A DNA stretch of 64,000 nt, from NCBI RefSeq assembly GCF_000316115.1, contig NZ_JH993797.1, positions 7,475,961-7,539,960 on the forward strand. Direction: 5' to 3'. Shown piece after piece: positions 56,013 through 64,000 of the stretch. The notes beneath the pieces are model-generated. The model was given only the letters and a program-made list of their open reading frames with translations. It was not told the origin of the DNA and made no database searches. Position 1 is the stretch's first letter; each line of letters opens with the position of its first letter. Made by a program: the position numbers and the translations under genes. This DNA comes from Leptolyngbya sp. PCC 7375 (lineage in GTDB: Bacteria > Cyanobacteriota > Cyanobacteriia > Phormidesmidales > Phormidesmidaceae).

Positions 56013-56135
56013 ATGGAAAACCATCAGCCTATGACTAAGCAACCTCGGCATAAAGAGGGAGATGACTATGGGGGTATTGAGGCTGGCGTATCTCTATCCC
56101 CCAGCGACAACGATAAATCTTTAAGGTTTGTTTGA
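56013..56135 (+). CDS. Short frame at the right end of the serine-recombinase element
   Basis: A 40-residue frame begins with ATG at 56013 after a good GGAGA ribosome site and reads MENHQPMTKQPRHKEGDDYG before running across the right inverted end into the IS. In the circular form of the element it would read into the left end. It could be a tiny accessory protein or only a leader; evidence is limited to the ribosome site. Confidence 0.3.
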   Translation: MENHQPMTKQPRHKEGDDYGGIEAGVSLSPSDNDKSLRFV

Positions 56136-56935
56136 GGGTGGGGAGATTTGTCAGGATATACCAGGGGTCTTTCGGTCCTTTCTTGCGGTACTTACGTTTC
56201 CAATAAACCGCCAGATTAAAGGGACCTAATCCGTCTCCTTTATTCCCTCTAATGCCGACATAAAATTGAGACATGCCCGGCTTGAATCCTTGGTCTTTGA
56301 GGACTTGGTACTCGTCACCAGGGTGTGGTTGGAAGTGGAAGTCTTTTTTCTGACGCAAGGCAAAGTATACCCCTTGTTGGTCGAGCCATTCAGCCAATTT
56401 CGGACTATGAAATTCTCGGTCTCCTATCACCAACGTTGGATAGTGTTTCAATAATTTCAGAGCGATTTTTAAGACTCGTTTTTGGGTCCTCAGATTACTG
56501 TTGCCGACATGATCTAATAGCTCCCAATATAGGGGTAATGCATGGGTGCCCCATACCAGGGTCACCATAAACAGATTACGCTCTTTCCATTGCGTTCGGT
56601 CTATCGCAATCAACCAATATCCATACTTCTGATGAGCTTTTTTTTAACCGACGACGCTGATCTCGATTGAGACAATGACCGGTTTGAGCTTGGCGAATCC
56701 AATATTTGATCAACGGAAACCACAACACTTTAAGGCTCAGACGAGGGAGGACTAAAAACCGTTGTAGGTTCCGTTTACGACTCGCATATTTGATCGGTTG
56801 AGGAAATAGACTGGCTAACGTTCCGAGCGTGACTTGACGATGCGCTTGTATCAAAAGTAACACCAGCTCTAGCGTTAGATACTGCGACTCGCTCAGATGC
56901 TTACGGCAGATGGTTTGGTATACTGAAGGCAACAT
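56096..56935 (-). pseudogene. Second-level IS transposase, N-terminal part with frameshift
   Basis: The frame starts at 56935 (MLPSVYQTICRKHLSESQYL) and reaches RRRLKK at an A8 run near 56640, where the IS4-like sequence continues in another frame as YWLIAIDRTQWKERNLF with the first catalytic Asp. The second Asp lies in LVIGDREFHSPKLAEWL. The part ends RCRWGI at the serine-recombinase element. The A8 run could permit slippage, or the copy had already decayed before insertion. Confidence 0.82.
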
Positions 56936-57045
56936 TTTATTTTTTGTGGGGGATGCATAGTCCCCTATTTTTTTGCCTTCCTATTTTCCCAAATCATTGC
57001 CAAATATAGACTTTAAGTTCCTTGTCACCCTTTAAGGGCTTGGAT

Positions 57046-57217
57046 AGTCAGTGCCCTGATCTGTAGTGGTCAACTTAGCCTCCCCGCTTGGGAACCCTAC
57101 GTCCCCAGTCGGGCGACTCAGGCCCAGAGCTTTGAACGTCGGTGGCATCGCTTTTTCATCAACCGATTCATTGATGTCAAGGGGTTGTATCTGCCGCTGG
57201 TGTTGTTAGCGCTCACC
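57046..57217 (+). pseudogene. Outer IS4 transposase, middle segment
   Basis: After the duplication GGCTTGGAT the outer transposase continues as VSALICSGQLSLPAWEPYV and QSFERRWHRFFINRFIDVKG to LLALT at CTCACC (57212-57217), where the IS1634-type element begins. It joins in frame to 59033. Confidence 0.85.
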
Positions 57218-59026
57218 CTCCTTATTCGCGTAATCCAGCTAGTAAAAAATACCTATCCTTGCTAATTGTGGCTACCCAGGTTTACAGATCAAGTCAGTAT
57301 AGATCCGAGGAGAGAATCCTAATAGTTGGATGATCTTCTCCTGGAGTGGTGTCAACGGAGAAATATGTTGATAAGATCGTCCCTCCATTTCAAAGTAGGT
57401 TAACGTGATATTGTCAAAGGCTTTCAGTAATCTCTCTGTTCTTGGTTTTGTCGTCGATTTCTTCGGGTTTTCTGGATAGAGTCCCGTTAAGGACGCTTGG
57501 GTATCAACCAATTGCCGATGCACAACACAGTCAATCAAGCTCAACAGTCGTAGCCCCAAACTGAGTAGATGCATCAACCCCTGTACTTGGTCATCACGCT
57601 TGACAAACATCGGGTGAGCTCCCAGAGATTTACCCTTGAACCGATGAAACCCATGTTCGACAATCCACTCATCTCGGTAAATCAAAACGGCTTGTTCAAA
57701 TGATAAACACTGGGTGGATGAATTGGAGACATAAACCCGCCAACCAAAGTCCTGTTGGTGTTGCTCAATTGCCGTCTCATTGCGAGTGACACTCGTAATT
57801 TGATAACGGGCTTTGTGGGTCTTGGTGGGCGGTTCAAACTGGATGCTATAGTCGAGCAACCCGACCACATGATGCGCTTTGAGAATGGTTTGGACCTTTT
57901 GCACCAGTTCAGCCTCTTGACGAATCTGTTTACGTCCTCGTCCGACGGGAGGAGTGAGTTTCAACAGTTTTGTTGTTGCGGTTTTCAACCGCTTCTCTAA
58001 GCCTTGTTGTTGTTGTCGGTGATGGGTGTCAGAGTGAATCAGAAATACTTGTTCTCGCCAACAAACAGGATACCCAGTCGGGGTCTTATCTTCAACCACT
58101 CGGCTGATGGCATAGCCCGTTAACTGCCGACGGATTGCTCCATCTGCTTTGAGCAGGGTTACCCTTTCCAACGGGTGCTCTGCTGAGCGCAATTCCACTA
58201 ACCACTGAGCTAACAAGTTAGGTACCTGACCGGTGCGGGCCAATGGCATCAGATAATCATGGTGGTGATGATGAATATGAGCACGTGTGGCAACCGCACC
58301 CATTTTACAATCTCCCACCCACAGGACCCCTACCGGCAGACGGGCTCGGGCTTGTTCAAAGACCGGTATGTATAACCCATCGTCGGCTTGCTCTCCCGAC
58401 ACAACGTGGGTGGCTAGTGGCATGCCCAATGGGTCTAACGCTGACATCATGACTTTCACTTGCGCTAAACTCGGATCATCTTTACTGTGACCAAACTGAA
58501 AGAGCCCATCCTCATTCACCACATGCTCCCCTGAAAGGGTGGTGGCATCTAAACGGGCTATCTCACAGGGCAAACTATAAATGCGGATAGTTCGGCGATT
58601 GAGACTCTGCTCAATTAACTGCCAAGTCCGAGCCTCACTCAAATGCGTCAGCACGATACTCAATCTATCATCACTGAAATCGGTGTCTCGAATCTCAAGA
58701 CCACAAACCTGTTCAAGGCTCTGACGACGCTGCCTTACCCACTCACGGACAACAACTTTGCGGTGGTCTCCTTCTGAGAGAATGTAGGCCAACCAAATGA
58801 CAATCACCCAGCCCCAGTCCAATCCTTGTTGCTTCCAATGACGGGGGAGATGCTCATTCAGGAGTTGTGGCAGTTCCATCTGCATCATCACATGTAGCAG
58901 CAGCACGATATCATCAATGCGTTCTGTGATGACAGAAAATTGAGGGTCCATGACTCAGCGTTTGCGTTACCACTTGCTGAGCATACACTAAGCATTTTTA
59001 CTCACTTTGATTGCGCGAATAAGGAG
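57218..59026 (-). mobile_element. IS1634-type element with 13-bp inverted ends and 6-bp duplication
   Basis: CTCCTTATTCGCG at 57218-57230 and its exact complement at 59014-59026 form the ends. CTCACC flanks it at 57212-57217 and 59027-59032. The length is 1809 bp. Removing it joins LLALT to NWRAHRLYLALDTTMLW of the outer transposase in frame. Confidence 0.93.
57272..58951 (-). CDS. IS1634-family transposase
   Basis: This 559-residue protein has the IS1634 layout with a DUF4277-like N-terminus (ERIDDIVLLLHVMMQMELPQ and WGWVIVIWLAYILSEGDHRK). The DDE core follows: ARLDATTLSGEH (first D), VGDCKMGAVATRAHI (second D) and DEWIVEHGFHRFKGKSLGA (E region). It is open throughout, so this copy looks active. 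It lies in a minus-strand element within the outer IS4 transposase. Confidence 0.92.
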   Translation of the reverse strand: MDPQFSVITERIDDIVLLLHVMMQMELPQLLNEHLPRHWKQQGLDWGWVIVIWLAYILSEGDHRKVVVREWVRQRRQSLEQVCGLEIRDTDFSDDRLSIVLTHLSEARTWQLIEQSLNRRTIRIYSLPCEIARLDATTLSGEHVVNEDGLFQFGHSKDDPSLAQVKVMMSALDPLGMPLATHVVSGEQADDGLYIPVFEQARARLPVGVLWVGDCKMGAVATRAHIHHHHHDYLMPLARTGQVPNLLAQWLVELRSAEHPLERVTLLKADGAIRRQLTGYAISRVVEDKTPTGYPVCWREQVFLIHSDTHHRQQQQGLEKRLKTATTKLLKLTPPVGRGRKQIRQEAELVQKVQTILKAHHVVGLLDYSIQFEPPTKTHKARYQITSVTRNETAIEQHQQDFGWRVYVSNSSTQCLSFEQAVLIYRDEWIVEHGFHRFKGKSLGAHPMFVKRDDQVQGLMHLLSLGLRLLSLIDCVVHRQLVDTQASLTGLYPENPKKSTTKPRTERLLKAFDNITLTYFEMEGRSYQHISPLTPLQEKIIQLLGFSPRIYTDLICKPG

Positions 59027-59032
59027 CTCACC

Positions 59033-59932
59033 AACTGGCGGGCTCATCGACTCTATCTAGCATTGGATACGACCATGCTGTGGAATCGCTATTGTATGAT
59101 TCACCTGTCGGTTGTGTGTTGTGGACGAGCGGTACCACTTCTATGGCGGGTATTAGAGCATGAAAGTGCCATGGTTGCGTTCGATGAATATCGACCCTTG
59201 TTACGGCGTGCCCGTTGGCTGTTGCGTCGGCATCCCAACACGATGTTGTTAGCTGACCGAGGGTTTGCCAACCATGACCTCATGAGTTGGTTGCAAGCGA
59301 GTGGTTGGCACTATTGTTTGCGCATTGCGTGTGATGTTCATCTCCACGGCCCATGCCGTCATCCCATTGAAGTACAAGCGCTGTGGCCTCCCAAAGGAGA
59401 AGCCACTCTCTATGAGAACGTGGGGCTCTGGCAAGATGGTGAGCATCGATGTAATTTAGTCTTGGCAACCGTGCGAGGGACGAAGGAATCCTGGGCGGTG
59501 ATTACGGATGAATCACCGAGTCTACAAACGTTGTGGCAATATGCCTTGCGGTTTCGGGTTGAGGAGTTGTTTTTAGATAGCAAATCAGGAGCCTTTGAAC
59601 TCGAAGACTCTCGCATTCGATCCGCTCAAGCTCTAGAGCGTCTCTATTTGGTGGCCGCCATTGCCTTGTTATACGGCACCACTCAAGGCATGGCGGTGCA
59701 GTGTGAAGGCTTACGTCAACAGGTGGATACCCATTGGAGACGAGGGCTCAGCTATCTCAAAATTGGCTTACGGTGGCTCAAGGGAGTCGTTCACAAAGGT
59801 CGGACTCTTCTGAAACCAGTCCCCTTATTGCCCAAAGACCCAGACCCTTGTTTTGCGTCCAACAAGGCTGAGCAACGTTACTATGACCTGATTTGGTTTT
59901 CCCGTATTCGGTCAATACGATGTCGGACTTGA
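59033..59932 (+). pseudogene. Outer IS4 transposase, C-terminal segment
   Basis: From NWRAHRLYLALDTTMLW the frame shows the IS4 DDE core: first D in LALDTTMLWN, second D in LLADRGFANHDLMSWL, and the E in FRVEELFLDSKSGAFELEDS. It continues through RLYLVAAIALLYGTTQGM to the stop at 59932. The open frame upstream of 59027 belongs to the IS1634-type element's end and is not transposase. With the segments at 53060 and 57046 the protein is 389 residues. Confidence 0.85.
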
Positions 59933-59981
59933 GATATTAATGGGGGCATCTGAGATGTGTCAGTCAGTCAGGTTATTCAGG

Positions 59982-60340
59982 ATAGTCAACGCAAAGGCAA
60001 TATCCTCAAAGGGTTAATGCAGCGGGTTGGTGTTGGCACTGCATCAGCATTGTCCCAAATGCTTGATTCTTGGTCAGAGAAAATTAAAGAGATTGGCCAT
60101 CTAGAAAATAGTCAACGAACCCTCCAAACCTGGAATGACACCTATCGAGTTCAGAGAGAGCTTGTCAAAGAAATCCTGAAACGTGAAGGCGTTTCAGACT
60201 CTGTAACTAAGCAGGTTCATGCTATTTATGGTACTCGTTCTTCAAATAAAGCAATTGCTCTAGGGGCGGATTTACTGGATTTAGAAAAATCTGAGATCCT
60301 CAAGTTGGTTAAATCTGCGATACGCTATGCAAAGAGATAG
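59982..60340 (+). pseudogene. Host gene, 3' part
   Basis: After the right duplication the host frame resumes with DSQRKGNILKGLMQRVG and ends at 60340. The piece is helical with LDSWSEKIKEIGHLENSQRT and LLDLEKSEILKLVKSAIRYA motifs. It belongs with 52659-52953. A fortuitous in-frame start inside the IS end (59957) could allow a truncated 127-residue product. Confidence 0.85.
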
Positions 60341-60379
60341 TTAGATCTGAGTAAGGGCAAGCACTACATAGAAAGCCTT

Positions 60380-60712
60380 ATGAAAATGCAAGCTATCAAA
60401 CAGCAGGTTTATAAATTAACTAATACCTCAAGCACTAGGGAACTGAGGAAAGAGCATCACGATTTAACCCATGGACGTGATTTACGCTATAAAGCTCAAT
60501 GGTTAGAAATTCTTGAGCAGTTAAAACTATTGCGTCAAGATAGTTCAGATATTTCCTTAGACGACTTGAATAAATCAGAAGCTATGCTGAAACGTTCTTT
60601 ATTAAGAGTAGGACGTTTGTCTGGTCTCAGTGACAAAGATATTGAAATGGATTGGAAACGAATTCAGCTTGAGGCTAAGTTGAATAACGATATCCATATT
60701 GAAGAGCTGTAG
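60380..60712 (+). CDS. Small hypothetical protein next to the split host gene
   Basis: This 110-residue charged, helical protein (RELRKEHHDLTHGRDLRYK and SGLSDKDIEMDWKRIQLEAK) has no recognised family. It follows the host gene by 39 bp and probably formed one operon with it before the insertions; the element may now separate it from the original promoter. Confidence 0.6.
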   Translation: MKMQAIKQQVYKLTNTSSTRELRKEHHDLTHGRDLRYKAQWLEILEQLKLLRQDSSDISLDDLNKSEAMLKRSLLRVGRLSGLSDKDIEMDWKRIQLEAKLNNDIHIEEL

Positions 60713-60954
60713 GGATGCTACCTATTACTCAACTCAATCTACTTCCTGAGGTGTGATCTTCCCCTTGTGGGTGCCCTGGATAACTATGCCATTGTTCAAC
60801 CATTTGATTATCCAACCATGGTAGGCAAATATGATTGCACCATCGGTGCCTAGCGCAGGCGATCGCGGGCAAGCACGAGGCATTGCCCCTACAGAATTTT
60901 GGTATTTGGCGATGATTATGGGGGAATTCTGGATTACCTGCCTGTTGCTAGGCC

Positions 60955-61179
60955 ATGACTACCACATACGCTCCAGACAAACATAATCGTCGATCCATTC
61001 GTCTAAAACATTACGACTATTCCACACCAGGAAATTATTTTGTCACCATCTGTTTCCAAAACCGAATATGGCTGTTAAGCAATATTGTTATCGAGAACCC
61101 AGACATAAGACCCCCTAGATTCCCAAAACTCCGTGTATCTGCTTATTTCTTCAACCTAACTTTAGGAATCAGCCCTTAG
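60955..61179 (+). pseudogene. REP-associated (RAYT) Y1 transposase, N-terminal fragment
   Basis: The fragment reads HNRRSIRLKHYDYSTPGNYF then VTICFQNRIWLL, the conserved N-terminus of RAYT/TnpA-REP HUH transposases found in cyanobacteria. It stops after about 45 family residues, before the HUH and catalytic Tyr motifs. The spacer just upstream (60713-60954) contains GGCATTGCCCCTAC-type words that resemble REP-like sequences linked to these enzymes. Confidence 0.75.
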
Positions 61180-61280
61180 TGTTTTTTATTGATTAATAAC
61201 ACCCTGGATGGCAAACAGTTTCTCTGTTTAGCGCATCTAGTATTTGTATCCTAGCTCTATTATCTGTCCCGACTAATCTT

Positions 61281-62957
61281 ATGACAAAGACACCCGTTAT
61301 TGGTATTGGTTTAGACGCAGCGGACCCTACCCTACTGGAGCCCTGGATGGATCAAGGGCTGCTACCTAACCTTGCCCGGCTAAGAAAAGAAGGCACCTAT
61401 GGTCGGCTAGCAAATACGGTTCCCTATGTTAGCGGTGAGGCAGAATTTTCCTCCACGGAACCATCTTGGGTTGTTTTTTCCACGGGTTGTTATCCCAATA
61501 AAACAGGCTTCTGGGACACTATAGAATATTCTCCAGAAAGCTACAGCGTCGTGTGTGACGAAGTCGAGAGTGGCTATGACTATAAAAACTTTTCTCCTTT
61601 TTATGCGCTAGGGGATGACTATCGAGTCGCAGCATTTGATGTTCCAGTTTCAGCCCTGTGTGACCAAGTTAAAGGTGCACAAATCCTGGGCTGGGGTGGC
61701 CACTTTCCCTTTGTTCAAAGCCTCTCTCAACCCCAAGAACTGTTTTCAGAAATTGTCGAAAAGCATGGTCGTAATCCGGTATTGCATAACGATAACGGTC
61801 GCTGGTGGGACCCTACCTACGTAAATTGGATTCAAACGGCTCTTCAGGCAAGTATTGAGAAGCGAGTAGATGTCTGTAAAGATCTGCTCCAGCGAGACGC
61901 TTGGGATTTATTCTTGACCACTTTTGGTGATACCCACTCCGCTGGCCATGACCTTTACGATCAAAGCCAACCGGATCATCCATTGCACACCTATCGCCGT
62001 TGTAAAACTGACCCACTGTTGACCATATATAAGCAGGTTGACTGGGCTATTGGTGAAATCCTAGCTGCCGCTCCAGAGGATGCAACGGTATTTTGCTACT
62101 CTGTCCACGGTATAGGTGCCAATCTCACTGATTTGTTAAGCATGTTTTTCCTAGGGGAAATCATGTATCGGTTTAATTTTCCAGGTAAGGTGGGTCTGGC
62201 TCCCGGTAAGCTAGGTACCACACCACCTCCACCCATTAAGCGACCCATTCGGCGCTCTTGGCCAGATGAGGTTTGGCGCAAGATCAATGAACCTAACCCG
62301 ATCAAGCGATTGATTAATACTTGGACACCTAAGAAGTGGTTAAGTGAGACTCAGGATGGATTGGCATCACCACGATTGTTACAGTCTACCCAGCCTCATT
62401 TGGGTTGGATGCCAGGCATGGCCTTTTCTCCCCTGTGGCCAGAGATGAGAGCCTTTGCGCTGCCTGCCTTTGCGGATGGTCACATTCGCATTAATTTGCA
62501 GGGACGAGAGGGAGATGGCAAGGTCACTCCTGATGAGTACGATGCACTATGTGAAGATATTACAGCCATGCTGTATGAACTGACTGATGGACGTACGGGC
62601 CAGCCATTGGTGAAAAAAGTCCTACGCACTCGTCAGGATCCATTGGACAATAATCCAACCCTGCCCGATGCAGACTTGGTGGTTGTTTGGCACGAGTTGC
62701 CAACCGATGTGGTCGATAGCCCTACTCTAGGACGGATTGGCCCAGTGACATTCAATCGTCCTGGTGGTCATCGCTCCCGTGGTTTCTTTGTGGCTAAGGG
62801 TGCTGCAATTCCAGTTGGTGAAACGTTGCAAAATGGTCACGTTGTCGATCTAGCACCCACGTTTCTGTCATCCCTGGGTGCACCCATTCCAGAGCACTTT
62901 GATGGTAAATCCTTGTTTGCTTCTTCCCGTTCTAAGGAAACTACCACTGTAGTGTGA
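61281..62957 (+). CDS. Type I phosphodiesterase/nucleotide pyrophosphatase-family enzyme
   Basis: This 558-residue protein belongs to the alkaline-phosphatase superfamily: GIGLDAADPTLLEPWM with metal-binding Asp, FSSTEPSWVVFSTGCYPNKTGFW with the nucleophilic Thr/Ser position, LTTFGDTHSAGHDLY with Asp/His ligands and FNRPGGHRSRGFFVAKGAAI near the end. There is no signal peptide. It may cleave nucleotide or lipid-phosphate esters; in cyanobacteria such genes lie in polysaccharide or lipid loci. A glycosyltransferase follows. Confidence 0.85.
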   Translation: MTKTPVIGIGLDAADPTLLEPWMDQGLLPNLARLRKEGTYGRLANTVPYVSGEAEFSSTEPSWVVFSTGCYPNKTGFWDTIEYSPESYSVVCDEVESGYDYKNFSPFYALGDDYRVAAFDVPVSALCDQVKGAQILGWGGHFPFVQSLSQPQELFSEIVEKHGRNPVLHNDNGRWWDPTYVNWIQTALQASIEKRVDVCKDLLQRDAWDLFLTTFGDTHSAGHDLYDQSQPDHPLHTYRRCKTDPLLTIYKQVDWAIGEILAAAPEDATVFCYSVHGIGANLTDLLSMFFLGEIMYRFNFPGKVGLAPGKLGTTPPPPIKRPIRRSWPDEVWRKINEPNPIKRLINTWTPKKWLSETQDGLASPRLLQSTQPHLGWMPGMAFSPLWPEMRAFALPAFADGHIRINLQGREGDGKVTPDEYDALCEDITAMLYELTDGRTGQPLVKKVLRTRQDPLDNNPTLPDADLVVVWHELPTDVVDSPTLGRIGPVTFNRPGGHRSRGFFVAKGAAIPVGETLQNGHVVDLAPTFLSSLGAPIPEHFDGKSLFASSRSKETTTVV

Positions 62958-63103
62958 ATATAGGCTGCGATCGCAACCCCAATTTTCTATTTCATCGTTC
63001 TGACCAATGTTTTTTAGTGACGACAGCTAAGGAGATGATCGTGACATAGACAGGTAGGTTACCTGTGTAGAAACTAAAGTATTTTTATAATCCTAATCTA
63101 CCC

Positions 63104-63136
63104 GGTGGTCAGGTTACTGGCCACCCGTCACTTTTT
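63104..63136 (+). terminator. Probable terminator after the phosphodiesterase gene
   Basis: GGTGGTCA (63104-63111) pairs with TGGCCACC (63118-63125) with one G-U, followed by CGTCACTTTTTC. It lies between two plus-strand genes. Confidence 0.6.
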
Positions 63137-63178
63137 CTATTGGGAGCAGACACACTTAGATAAGTTCACACTACTATT

Positions 63179-64000
63179 ATGAAGCCAGAAGTATCAGTTA
63201 TAGTTCCTGCATATAACACTGAAACCTATATTAAGCGAGCGATTGACTCAGTTTTGTCTCAAACTTTTGAGGATTTTGAGATCATAGTTGTTGACGATGC
63301 TTCTACAGATGGAACTGTCCAGGTTCTTAAAGGAATACAGGATGATCGGTTAAAGCTAGTTTGTCAAAAACAAAATGGAGGGGCAGGGGCTGCTCGAAAT
63401 CGGGCTCTGCAAGCAGCAACTGGAGATTGGATTGCGGTCTTAGATTCTGATGACTGGTATGCACCTGAGCGATTGGAGCGACTTCTAACCTTTGCGAAGG
63501 AAAATCAAGCAGATATGGTGGCGGATGATTTTTACATCATTGAAGATGGGGAAACAGAACCTCGAACAACGATGATTAAGTATCATGATCCATCTATTGT
63601 TGATGTTCTCAATATTAATCCTGTTTCTTTTGTTCTCTCTGATATTGAGGGCAGACAAGGCCTAGAGCTAGGATTCAGCAAGCCACTTTTTCGCAGACAG
63701 TTGCTAGTGGAGAACAATATTACCTATAAGCCAGAGATCAAAGTTTCACAGGACTTTTGGTTAGACTTAGACTGCTTGGTGAGAGGTGCAAAATTTCTGC
63801 TGTTGCCAGAACCCTACTATTACTATCGGTCTAGGGATGGTGCCTTAACAACCAGCACCAACAAAGTTGAAAGACTAAATGAAGAATGTGCAGCGGTCAG
63901 GCGTTTTTTCAAAGATGAAGCTAGTTATCTAAAGCAAAATGCAGATCTGGTTGATGCGTTAAATCTAAAGCTTAAAGAGACGCGAAAACTAAAAGATTAT
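63179..64000 (+). CDS. Family 2 glycosyltransferase, partial at right edge
   Basis: The first 274 residues are open to the window end. They have the GT-A start VSVIVPAYNTETYIKRAIDS, IIVVDDASTDGT, GGAGAARNRAL and the DXD-like LDSDDWY. A later YYYYRSRDGALT resembles the GT2 subgroup acting on surface polysaccharides. It uses a nucleotide-sugar donor at the membrane face. The acceptor and the C-terminus are not visible. Confidence 0.9.
   Translation, partial: MKPEVSVIVPAYNTETYIKRAIDSVLSQTFEDFEIIVVDDASTDGTVQVLKGIQDDRLKLVCQKQNGGAGAARNRALQAATGDWIAVLDSDDWYAPERLERLLTFAKENQADMVADDFYIIEDGETEPRTTMIKYHDPSIVDVLNINPVSFVLSDIEGRQGLELGFSKPLFRRQLLVENNITYKPEIKVSQDFWLDLDCLVRGAKFLLLPEPYYYYRSRDGALTTSTNKVERLNEECAAVRRFFKDEASYLKQNADLVDALNLKLKETRKLKDY

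Larger units (their letters stand above)
53538..56095 (+). mobile_element. Serine-recombinase element with inverted ends
   Basis: A 2558-bp element interrupts the second-level IS transposase between codons for RWGI and EQFF. Its ends carry the inverted words CGCCAGCCATAATACCCC (from 53539) and CGCCAGCCTCAATACCCC (minus strand, near 56088), differing at two positions. No duplication longer than the dinucleotide AT is seen, as expected for a serine recombinase. It carries the 713-residue recombinase and two small frames. Borders are good to a few bases. Confidence 0.75.
53158..57036 (-). mobile_element. Second-level IS with 14-bp inverted ends and 9-bp duplication
   Basis: The left end CTTAAAGGGTGACA (53158-53171) has its exact complement at the right end (57023-57036). 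Direct repeats GGCTTGGAT flank it at 53149-53157 and 57037-57045. Its own transposase is on the minus strand and is split by the serine-recombinase element. Without that insert it is about 1.32 kb. The transposase resembles IS4 DDE proteins. Confidence 0.92.
52954..59971 (+). mobile_element. Outer IS4-type element containing three further insertions
   Basis: The ends are inverted repeats: CTGACTGCCTGACACA at 52954 and, on the minus strand at 59971, CTGACTGACTGACACA (15 of 16 match). The flanks are perfect 10-bp direct repeats GTTATTCAGG at 52944-52953 and 59972-59981. Subtracting the inner elements and their duplications leaves about 1315 bp with one 389-residue transposase gene, a normal IS4 size. 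Confidence 0.93.

Noticed and set aside
58940..59026. Start of the 330-codon frame as the true N-terminus of a transposase
   Set aside because: This stretch is the end of the IS1634-type element; the transposase sequence proper begins after the CTCACC duplication.

Overview
The window looks like a cyanobacterial chromosome segment. HIP1 octamers (GCGATCGC) are scattered through genes and spacers. Cyanobacterial families are frequent: a PatA/PixG-type taxis regulator, a DUF928 - NarL - CHASE2-kinase cassette, a DesA-type acyl-lipid desaturase, a fused desaturase-like/short-chain dehydrogenase protein and a WD40 protein with a J-domain. The species cannot be fixed from the sequence; a filamentous or Acaryochloris/Leptolyngbya-like lineage is an inference only. 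No rRNA, tRNA or CRISPR array was seen.

Layout. 1-1603: distal end of a phototaxis/pilus-motility operon (PatA-like regulator followed by CheY-like regulator, minus strand). 1604-3179: long AT-rich spacer. 3180-6818: CBS-domain proteins around a plant-type ferredoxin and a small recombinase-domain protein. 6831-12113: M20 amidohydrolase, then DUF928, NarL-type regulator and CHASE2 histidine kinase. 12547-14059: IS4-type element with clear target duplication. 14506-19121: small HTH-like gene, tandem-receiver regulator, J-TPR-WD40 protein. 19132-21461: a TraB/GumN gene cut by a 171-bp MITE, then an IS1595-type element. 21516-31907: a partly decayed defence-like island: NACHT STAND protein (frameshifted), MntA antitoxin with truncated HepT, an AIPR remnant and an intact AAA ATPase/TOPRIM-like pair resembling PARIS. 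A GT39-like membrane protein and two unknown genes lie inside it. 32022-52461: mostly chromosomal backbone: Tex, an RND efflux operon, an HD protein, RimB/RimK, DUF427, a desaturase-SDR fusion, a WecG-type glycosyltransferase, a DesA desaturase, an SDR epimerase and a PcrA/UvrD helicase. 52659-60340: one small host gene split by a nested pile of mobile elements. 60380-64000: small unknown gene, RAYT fragment, type I phosphodiesterase/phosphatase and a family 2 glycosyltransferase running off the end.

The most striking structure is the nested insertion at 52944-59981. An IS4-type element with 10-bp target duplications sits in the host gene. Its own transposase gene carries two further insertions: an IS with 14-bp inverted ends and 9-bp duplications, and an IS1634-type element with 13-bp inverted ends and 6-bp duplications. 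The first of these is itself split by a 2.56-kb element encoding a 713-aa large serine recombinase and bearing inverted ends. Removing each layer with one duplication copy restores the reading frame of both the outer transposase (389 aa) and the host gene (217 aa), so the order of events can be read directly.

The broken genes in the window are almost all transposases, defence-type genes or MITE targets, while the long backbone genes (tex, the RND pump, pcrA, the M20 peptidase) are intact. This suggests true decay of accessory DNA more than sequencing error, although many of the frameshifts lie in homopolymer runs.
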